Positions 58,258-64,000 of a stretch of DNA of 64,000 nt are shown one piece after another. The notes below the pieces were generated by a model. That model saw only the letters and a list, made by a program, of their open reading frames with translations. It made no database searches and had not been told where the DNA came from. The stretch is taken from positions 1 through 64,000 of the forward strand of contig NZ_CADESW010000009.1 in the NCBI RefSeq assembly GCF_902830275.1, written 5' to 3'. Positions within the stretch are counted from its first letter, which is position 1, and the number at the start of each line of letters is the position of its first letter. Made by a program: the position numbers and the translations under genes. This DNA comes from Burkholderia stagnalis. Its GTDB lineage: Bacteria; Pseudomonadota; Gammaproteobacteria; Burkholderiales; Burkholderiaceae.

Positions 58258-59474
58258 CGCGGGTCTCCATGCGCGTCGCGCGCGAGCGCGCGCCGGCCGC
58301 GCCACAGCAGCGCGCCGAGGCCCGCCAGCGCCAGCGCCGCCGCCCAGCCGAGCGGCGCACCGCCGTCGACGCGCACGATGCCGAGGAGCATGGCCGACGC
58401 GCCGTCGTCCTGCGCGAAGCGCCACGCATAACCGAGTTCCGCCGCGCAGACGACGGCGACGCACCAGCACAGGCTCGCGGCGCAGCCGAACAGCGTGCGC
58501 CGCCGCACGGCCGCCGGCGCGCCGGGCCGCAGCGCATGCGCGATGTCGGCCGCGAGGCCCGCGAGCCCGCGCGGCGCGGCCACCACGACGACGACGAACA
58601 GCAGGCCCAGATACAGCGCCCACGCGCGCGACACGCCCGCGACCGCGACGCTCAGCGCCGTCAGCACGGCCGCGCCCGCCGCCGGCCCGAAGAACGAGCC
58701 GGTGCCGCCGATCACCGCCGCGATCAGCACGGTCGCCGAGCGGGCCATCGCGACGCTGTCGGGCGTCGCGAGTTCGACGTCGATCAGCGTGAGCGTGCCG
58801 GCCACGCCCGCGAAGAACGACGCGCACGCGACCATCGCGAGCCGCACGCGGCGTGGATCGGTGCCGAGCGCGGCGACCCGCGCCGGGTTGTCGCGCACCG
58901 CGTTCGCGAGACGCGCGAACGGCGTGCGCGTCAGCGCGCGCATCGCGAACGCGCTGCCCACGCACCAGGCGGCGATTACCGCATACGCATGCGCCGGCGC
59001 GCCGAACTGCCAGCCGAACCACGACGTGCCGGCCGCACGGTCGATCGGCACGCCGCCGACGCCGCCGAACCATCCTGGCACGCTCCACGCGGCGGCCGCG
59101 ACGCATTCGCCGAGGCCGAGCGTGATCATCGCGAACGCGGTGCCCGCGCGGCGCGTCGCGAGCAGGCCGAACAGCAGGCCGAACGCCGCTCCCGCCATGC
59201 CGCCGACGAGCGGCAGCAGCGGCAGCGGCCCGCCGAAGCGGTTGAACCAGTGCGCGGCCGCGAACGCGCCGAGGCCCGCGAACGCCGCATGGCCGAACGA
59301 CAGCAGGCCGGTGGTGCCGAGCTGCAGGTTGTACGACAGCGCGAGCACGACGAGCGTGGCGGTCTGCGCGAGATAGCCGAGCATCGCGCCGTGCGGCCAC
59401 AGCCACGCGGGCAGCACGAGACAGCCGGCGAACAGCGCCCAGCGCAGCCCGTCCGGATGCGCGCGGCTACGCAT
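58254..59474 (-). CDS. livM: ABC transporter permease LivM
   Basis: 406 residues. About ten membrane helices. The N-terminal segment NLQLGTTGLLSFGHAAFAGL and the family block ATRRAGTAFAMITLGLGEC are LivM hallmarks, followed by FGGVGGVP. The C-terminal 70 residues after the normal end include an extra hydrophobic stretch (FGCAASLCWCVAVVCAAELG). It overlaps livH by eight bases. Substrate unknown. Confidence 0.88.
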   Translation of the reverse strand: MRSRAHPDGLRWALFAGCLVLPAWLWPHGAMLGYLAQTATLVVLALSYNLQLGTTGLLSFGHAAFAGLGAFAAAHWFNRFGGPLPLLPLVGGMAGAAFGLLFGLLATRRAGTAFAMITLGLGECVAAAAWSVPGWFGGVGGVPIDRAAGTSWFGWQFGAPAHAYAVIAAWCVGSAFAMRALTRTPFARLANAVRDNPARVAALGTDPRRVRLAMVACASFFAGVAGTLTLIDVELATPDSVAMARSATVLIAAVIGGTGSFFGPAAGAAVLTALSVAVAGVSRAWALYLGLLFVVVVVAAPRGLAGLAADIAHALRPGAPAAVRRRTLFGCAASLCWCVAVVCAAELGYAWRFAQDDGASAMLLGIVRVDGGAPLGWAAALALAGLGALLWRGRRALARDAHGDPR

Positions 59475-60402
59475 CGGCGCGCTCGCCGAACAGCCCGCGC
59501 GGGCGCGCGACCAGCACCGCGACGAGCAGCAGGTACGGCACGAGCGGCGCGAGTTGCGCGATCGTCACCGTGGCCATGCTGTCGGGCAGCAGCACGCCCG
59601 CCCACTGCGCGAGCGCGCGCAGCGACGTGTCGCTCGCGGCCGCGAAGGTCTGCGCGAACCCGACCGCGAGCGACGCGACGAACGCGCCGCCGAGCGAGCC
59701 CAGCCCGCCGATCACCACGACCGCGAACACGATCGAGCCGACCGTCTCGGCGAGCGCGGGCTCGATCACCGCGAGCGGCGCGCCGATCACGCCGGCCAGC
59801 GCCGCGAGCGCGGTGCCTGCGCCGAACAGGCCCGTCATCAGGCGCGGCACGTCGTAGCCGAGCGCTTCGACCGCGGTGCGATGCGTCAGCGCCGCGCGCA
59901 CGACGAGCCCGATGCGCGACGCGCGCAAGAGCACCGCGAGCGCGACCAGCATCGCCGTCGACATCGCCATCATGAACAGCCGGTAGCGCGGCAGCGCGAC
60001 GCCGAACACCGTCACCGGCGCGCCGTCGAACAGCGGCGGCACCGGCGCGGGCAGCGGCGCAAGGCCCCAGGCGAGCTTCGCGCCCTCGCCGATCAGGTAC
60101 GCGAGCCCGAAGGTCAGCAGCAGCTCGCTCGTGTGGCCGCGCGCCTGCACGCGGCGCAGCAGCCAGCGTTCGCAGCCCGCGCCCATCAGGCCGACCGCGA
60201 GCGGCGCGAGCACGAGCGCCGGCCAGAAGCCCGCGCGCGCGGCGATGCTGTAGCCGACATACGCGCCGAGCATGTAGAAGCTCGCATGCGCGAAGTTGAG
60301 CACGCCCTGCACGCTGAAGATCAGCGTGAGGCCCGCCGACAGCATGAACAGCAGCAAACCGTAGCTGAGGCCGTTGAAGGCCTGGATCGCGAACGCCTGC
60401 AC
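59467..60402 (-). CDS. livH: ABC transporter permease LivH
   Basis: 311 residues from a GTG start. The first helix region GLSYGLLLFMLSAGLTLIFS and the following GVLNFAHASFYMLGAY are diagnostic of LivH. VIGGLGSLGGAFVASL near the end is also conserved. No clear Shine-Dalgarno exists; the GTG is 11 bases after the thioesterase stop, so translation may depend on termination of that gene. No periplasmic substrate-binding protein gene accompanies livHMGF in this window. Confidence 0.86.
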   Translation of the reverse strand: MQAFAIQAFNGLSYGLLLFMLSAGLTLIFSVQGVLNFAHASFYMLGAYVGYSIAARAGFWPALVLAPLAVGLMGAGCERWLLRRVQARGHTSELLLTFGLAYLIGEGAKLAWGLAPLPAPVPPLFDGAPVTVFGVALPRYRLFMMAMSTAMLVALAVLLRASRIGLVVRAALTHRTAVEALGYDVPRLMTGLFGAGTALAALAGVIGAPLAVIEPALAETVGSIVFAVVVIGGLGSLGGAFVASLAVGFAQTFAAASDTSLRALAQWAGVLLPDSMATVTIAQLAPLVPYLLLVAVLVARPRGLFGERADA

Positions 60403-60413
60403 CGCGCGTGCCG

Positions 60414-60851
60414 TCAGGCGGCGAGCGGGTCGAGCGCCGCACGCAGCGCATCGGGCAGCGGCACGGGCCGGCGCGTGTCGCGGTCGACGTACACGTGCAC
60501 GAAATGCCCCTGCGCGGCGGGCGCCGCGTCGCCTTGCGCGAACAGCCCGATCTCGTAGCGCACGCTCGACGTGCCGAGCCTCGCGACGCGCAGCCCCGCA
60601 TCGACCGACTGCGGAAACACGAGCGGCGCGAAGTAGTTGCACTGTGTCTCGACGACGAGCCCGATCGTCCGCGCATGCTCGATGTCGAGCACGCCGGCGC
60701 GGATCAGGTATTCGTTCACGACCGTGTCGAAGTAGCTGTAGTAGACGACGTTGTTCACGTGCCCGTAGACGTCGTTGTCCATCCAGCGGGTCGTGATCGG
60801 CAGGAAGTGACGGTAGGCGTCGCGGGAACGCGGCTGCGGCTTGTCGGACAT
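60414..60851 (-). CDS. Acyl-CoA thioesterase (YbgC-type hotdog fold)
   Basis: 145 residues. The catalytic aspartate sits in RWMDNDVYGHVNNVVYYSYF, the 4-hydroxybenzoyl-CoA thioesterase-type motif (D-x-x-GHVNN-x-x-Y). It would hydrolyse an acyl-CoA; the acyl group is not readable. It starts 76 bases after the Nudix gene on the same strand and is followed without a gap large enough for a promoter by livH. Confidence 0.85.
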   Translation of the reverse strand: MSDKPQPRSRDAYRHFLPITTRWMDNDVYGHVNNVVYYSYFDTVVNEYLIRAGVLDIEHARTIGLVVETQCNYFAPLVFPQSVDAGLRVARLGTSSVRYEIGLFAQGDAAPAAQGHFVHVYVDRDTRRPVPLPDALRAALDPLAA

Positions 60852-60927
60852 GGCGGCGGTGCTCAGGACGATGAAGAGGAAACGCGGCGGCCGTGCGGCG
60901 CGGCGCGACGGCGGGCGGGCCGGCCCG

Positions 60928-61464
60928 TCACTGCCCCGGCCGGTCGACGAACTGGAAATCGAGGCCGCGCGCGCGCATCCAGTCGGCGAGCGCGACGCCC
61001 GTGCCGGCGCGCCACGGGCGCAGCAGCGGCGGATCGACGAGCTTGTATTCGAGCAGTTCCGGCGACAGCGCGACCGTGCCCGACGCGCGTACGTGGTACG
61101 CGATGATCAGCTCGTTCTTGCGAATGAATTCGTACACGCCGACCAGCGTGACCTGCTCGGCCTTCAGCGCCGTTTCCTCGAACACCTCGCGCGCGATGCC
61201 GTCCTCGGGCGTCTCGCCGTTCTCGAGGAAGCCGGTGATCAGCGCGAACATCCCTTCGGGCCAGGCCGCATTGCGCGCGAGCAGGATCTTGCCGTCGAGT
61301 TCGACGATCGCGGCGACGACGGGCAGCGGGTTGTTCCAGTGCACGTAGCCGCAGCCGTCGTCGGGGCAGGCCAGGCGAACGCGGCCGCCTTCGTGTTCGG
61401 GGTCGGCGCGCTCGGTCAGCGGGCGCGCGCAGCGCGGGCAGAAGCGGTAGTCGGCGGTGGTCAT
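60928..61464 (-). CDS. Nudix hydrolase with zinc ribbon
   Basis: 178 residues. An N-terminal four-cysteine ribbon (FCPRCARPLTER, then ACPDDGCGY) precedes the Nudix domain. The Nudix box starts GFLENGETPEDGIAREVFEE and continues TALKAE; the usual late glycine is alanine. The zinc ribbon plus Nudix order is the NudC (NADH pyrophosphatase / de-NADing) layout, but the protein is much shorter than NudC (about 260) and lacks its N-terminal domain. Substrate unknown. Confidence 0.83.
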   Translation of the reverse strand: MTTADYRFCPRCARPLTERADPEHEGGRVRLACPDDGCGYVHWNNPLPVVAAIVELDGKILLARNAAWPEGMFALITGFLENGETPEDGIAREVFEETALKAEQVTLVGVYEFIRKNELIIAYHVRASGTVALSPELLEYKLVDPPLLRPWRAGTGVALADWMRARGLDFQFVDRPGQ

Positions 61465-61606
61465 CGAGAAGAATAAGGCGGGCGGGACGGCCGCCCGCAG
61501 GTGGCCCGCGCGCCCGCTCGGCGCGGGAAAGGCCTCATTCTAGCGAGTTTGCCCGCCGCGCAGCGGGTCCGGCCCTGCGCACGACGTCATGGCGCCGCGC
61601 ATCCGG

Positions 61607-62869
61607 TCAGCTGGCGCGCATCGCCCGCCCCGGCCAGCGCGCCTGCACCACGAACCCTGCGGCGCCGACCGCGAGCGACGCCGCCGCGACCCACAGCGCC
61701 GGCACGAAGGACCCCGCATGCGCAACCAGCGGCGCCGCGACGAGCGGCCCGGCAATCTGCCCGATCCCGTACGACGCGGTCGCATAACCCATCAGCCCCG
61801 CCGCGCGCTCGCCGTGCAGGCGCCGCGCCTCGCGCATCGCGAACAGCGTGATCGCGGTGAACGGCAGGCCGAGCAGCGCGCTGCCAAGCGCAAGCCCCGG
61901 CGCGCTCGGCCACACGATCCCGAGCGCGATCCCGGCCGCCTGCAGCGCGCAGCCGGCGGCCAGCAGCAGGCGATTGTCCCAGTGCGACGGCAGCCGCGCG
62001 GCCGCCAGCGCGCCGACGATCAGCGCGGCGCCGAACATCGGCCAGAACAGGTCGGGCCACGGCGAGCCGGCCGGCAGCGCGGCGCGCGCGATCACCGGCA
62101 GGAACGTCGCCGTGATGATGTAGCCGAAGCCCGGCGCCCCGTACAGCACAACGAGCCACGCCGCGTCCGCGCGATGGCCGTGCGTGGCGGCTGCCGGCCG
62201 GGCGACGGCCGCGGCATGCGGCGCGGCGCCGGACGACGGCCCGCCCGCCGTCGACGTCACGGCAAACGTGCGCCAGATCACGGCCGACAGCACGGCCGAC
62301 AACGCCGCGAAGCCCAGCCAGCCCGGCGCCGCCGGATGGCCGGCCAGCGCGCTGCCGATCAGCCCCGTCAGCACGATGCCGACGCCGGGCCCCGTATAGA
62401 TCACCCCGCTCCACTGCGGCGCATGGAGCTCGGCAAGCCGACGCAACCCCCATTGCGACACGAACACGAACGTCCACGCGCTGACGACGCCGGCGACGAA
62501 GCGCACCGCAAGCCACACCGGCAGCAGATGGCCGACGCCCATCGCGGCGGTGAGCAGCACGGTCGCCGCGAGCCCGAAGCGGACCATCCGCGCGGGCGCG
62601 ACGCGCAACGCCGCGCAACTGACCGCGCCGACGAAGTAACCCGCGTAGTTCGCCGACGCGAGCCAGCTGCCGGCCTTCAGGCCGATCGAGCCGTCGGCGA
62701 GCATCAGCGGCAACAGCGGCGTGAACGCGAAGCGGCCGACGCCGAGCGCCACCGCGAGCCCGATCATGCAGGCGAGCGCGGCGGTGCGGGCGCGACGGCC
62801 GGCGTCGCGTGCCGGGCGCACGTGCGCGGCGGCGAACAGGGTTTCGGAATGCGGGTCGGAACGTGACAT
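61607..62869 (-). CDS. MFS transporter, YbfB/YjiJ family
   Basis: 420 residues with twelve membrane helices. GVGRFAFTPLLPLMLADG is the diagnostic YbfB/YjiJ start (after a 40-residue lead), followed by GSWLASANYAGYFVGA. The loop between helices 6 and 7 is Ala/Pro-rich. The start at 62869 is chosen; an upstream frame runs into the divergent control region. It is divergent from a LysR gene with a 109-base gap, suggesting that regulator controls it. Substrate unknown. Confidence 0.85.
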   Translation of the reverse strand: MSRSDPHSETLFAAAHVRPARDAGRRARTAALACMIGLAVALGVGRFAFTPLLPLMLADGSIGLKAGSWLASANYAGYFVGAVSCAALRVAPARMVRFGLAATVLLTAAMGVGHLLPVWLAVRFVAGVVSAWTFVFVSQWGLRRLAELHAPQWSGVIYTGPGVGIVLTGLIGSALAGHPAAPGWLGFAALSAVLSAVIWRTFAVTSTAGGPSSGAAPHAAAVARPAAATHGHRADAAWLVVLYGAPGFGYIITATFLPVIARAALPAGSPWPDLFWPMFGAALIVGALAAARLPSHWDNRLLLAAGCALQAAGIALGIVWPSAPGLALGSALLGLPFTAITLFAMREARRLHGERAAGLMGYATASYGIGQIAGPLVAAPLVAHAGSFVPALWVAAASLAVGAAGFVVQARWPGRAMRAS

Positions 62870-62978
62870 GGCGGCTGCGCGACGGTCGAAACGGAGACTG
62901 GAATGCTTCGATCCTAGCTTGACCAAGCGTTCTCGAAAAATGAATAATCAAGAATCCATTCATCACCTGGAGAGAATC

Positions 62979-63890
62979 ATGGATCTGGCGGCACTGGCGA
63001 TTTTCCGGGCCGTCGTCCGCGAGAACGGCGTGACGCGCGCGGCGGCGAAACTCAATCGCGTGCAGTCGAACGTCACGACGCGGATCAAGCAGCTCGAGGA
63101 AGAATTGGGCGCGGCGCTGTTCGTGCGCGACGGCCGGCGGCTCGTGCTGACGCCGGCCGGCGAGACGCTGCTGCCGTATGCGGAGCGCCTGCTCGCGCTC
63201 GCCGACGAGGCGCGCCACGCGGTGCGCGAGGACCGGCCGCGCGGCCGGCTGCGGCTCGGCACGATGGAGAGCACGGCCGCGAGCCGGCTGCCCGCCGTGC
63301 TCGCCCGCTATCACCATGCGTGGCCCGACGTGTCGCTCGAACTCGTGACGGGCACGACGGGCTGGCTGATCGAGAAGGTGCGCGAATTCGAGGTCGACGC
63401 GGCGCTGTTCGCACGCCCGCCCACGCCGGACGCGCTGCCCGACACGCTCGACACGGTGCCCGTGTTCCGCGAAGACCTGCTGCTGCTGACCCCGCGCGGC
63501 CATCCGCCCGTGCGCACGCCGCGCGACGTGATCCTGCCGACGCTGGTCGCGTTCGAGCGCGGCTGCTCGTACCGCAAATACGCCGAGCAATGGTATGCGG
63601 CGCACGGGACGAAGCCGGCCCGCGTGCTCGAGCTCGGCTCGTACCATGCGATCGTCGCGTGCGTCGCGGCCGGTGCGGGCGTCGCGGTCGCGCCGCGTTC
63701 GGTGCTCGATCTGCAGCCCGAGACCGGCACCGTCGCCGCGCATGCGATTCCCGAACTCGCGGGCATCGACACGCTGCTCGCGTGGCGGCGAGGCTATGCG
63801 TCGGCGGCGCTCGCCGCGCTGCGCGACGCGCTCGAGGAGGCGGCGCGGCCGGCCGGCGCGACCGGCGCGCGGGTGGCGCTGCCGGCCTGA
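62979..63890 (+). CDS. LysR-family regulator divergent from the YbfB-type porter
   Basis: 303 residues. HTH: AIFRAVVRENGVTRAAAKLN and RVQSNVTTRIKQLEEELGA. GGAG lies six bases before the ATG at 62979; a more upstream ATG (62940) lacks a ribosome site. The effector domain begins near residue 88 (LRLGTMESTAASRLPAVLAR). It probably activates or represses the divergent MFS gene. The intergenic segment is AT-rich, with inverted ATTC/GAAT elements around 62940-62965. Confidence 0.87.
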   Translation: MDLAALAIFRAVVRENGVTRAAAKLNRVQSNVTTRIKQLEEELGAALFVRDGRRLVLTPAGETLLPYAERLLALADEARHAVREDRPRGRLRLGTMESTAASRLPAVLARYHHAWPDVSLELVTGTTGWLIEKVREFEVDAALFARPPTPDALPDTLDTVPVFREDLLLLTPRGHPPVRTPRDVILPTLVAFERGCSYRKYAEQWYAAHGTKPARVLELGSYHAIVACVAAGAGVAVAPRSVLDLQPETGTVAAHAIPELAGIDTLLAWRRGYASAALAALRDALEEAARPAGATGARVALPA

Positions 63891-63939
63891 GGCGACCGGG
63901 AACCGCCCGTCTCGCCCTGCCCGCTCGCCGTAAACGCAA

Positions 63940-63973
63940 GACGGCCCGACCGGCTAGTGCCGATCGGGCCGTC
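63940..63973. terminator. Hairpin after the last LysR gene
   Basis: A 14-base stem with one mismatch (63940-63953 against 63960-63973) has a six-base loop CTAGTG, 50 bases after the LysR stop codon. No strong T run follows on the plus strand; minus-strand TTGCGTTT is partial. Confidence 0.6.
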
Positions 63974-64000
63974 TCGTGCGATCCCGTCAAAGGCAGCGCG

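Overview
The window is high-GC chromosomal DNA with dense, short-spaced operons, many ATGA stop/start overlaps and long antisense open frames of the kind GC-rich coding sequence produces. Gene content (fused LplT-like/acyltransferase protein, BrkB/YihY protein, IolC-DUF2090 fusion, AaeB-type efflux with its own outer-membrane factor, many LysR regulators) points to a betaproteobacterium of the Burkholderia type. No tRNA, rRNA, CRISPR array, insertion sequence or phage gene was seen; this looks like stable chromosome with catabolic islands.

Layout. 1-124: tail of ETF-ubiquinone oxidoreductase with a terminator. 284-4898: a carbohydrate operon (aldolase-like DHDPS-family protein, ACS-type MFS porter, ribokinase) divergent from a LacI regulator, with two LacI-type operators between. 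5046-14320: mostly housekeeping (chorismate synthase, LplT/acyltransferase fusion, CBS protein, Mpo1-like protein, YihY, WrbA-like flavoprotein, DUF2069, FAD-linked oxidase, phosphoesterase, and a 51-residue membrane protein). 14437-20405: LysR regulator divergent from a complete AaeXAB-type aromatic-acid efflux operon. 20460-31014: chemoreceptor, fosmidomycin-resistance porter, MTA/SAH nucleosidase, UvrD, ValS, GalU.

31063-36189: a lipoprotein, then a compact three-gene signalling operon on the minus strand: OmpR-type regulator, LysM-FecR secreted protein, CHASE2 histidine kinase. It is the least conventional regulatory arrangement here. 36466-38333: a hypothetical protein, TusA and a LysR regulator divergent from mmsA.

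38451-55734: a complete inositol catabolic locus. iolC(DUF2090)-iolD-iolE-iolB-UPF0303 run rightward. An ABC sugar importer, two Gfo/Idh dehydrogenases (one IolG) and two TIM-barrel isomerases run leftward, followed by an RpiR-family regulator. mmsA (iolA function) lies just beyond. Three GGAA-N6-TTCC-like sites sit at exactly the two control regions expected for an RpiR-type IolR: two in the divergent promoter region (49250-49293) and one upstream of the regulator gene (41116-41129). The extra dehydrogenase and isomerases suggest that the locus handles inositol stereoisomers or a related sugar beyond myo-inositol.

55805-63890: an SDR, a LivHMGF importer lacking a substrate-binding protein and coupled to a hotdog thioesterase and a Nudix hydrolase, then a YbfB-type MFS porter divergent from a LysR regulator. 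The window ends in a hairpin terminator.
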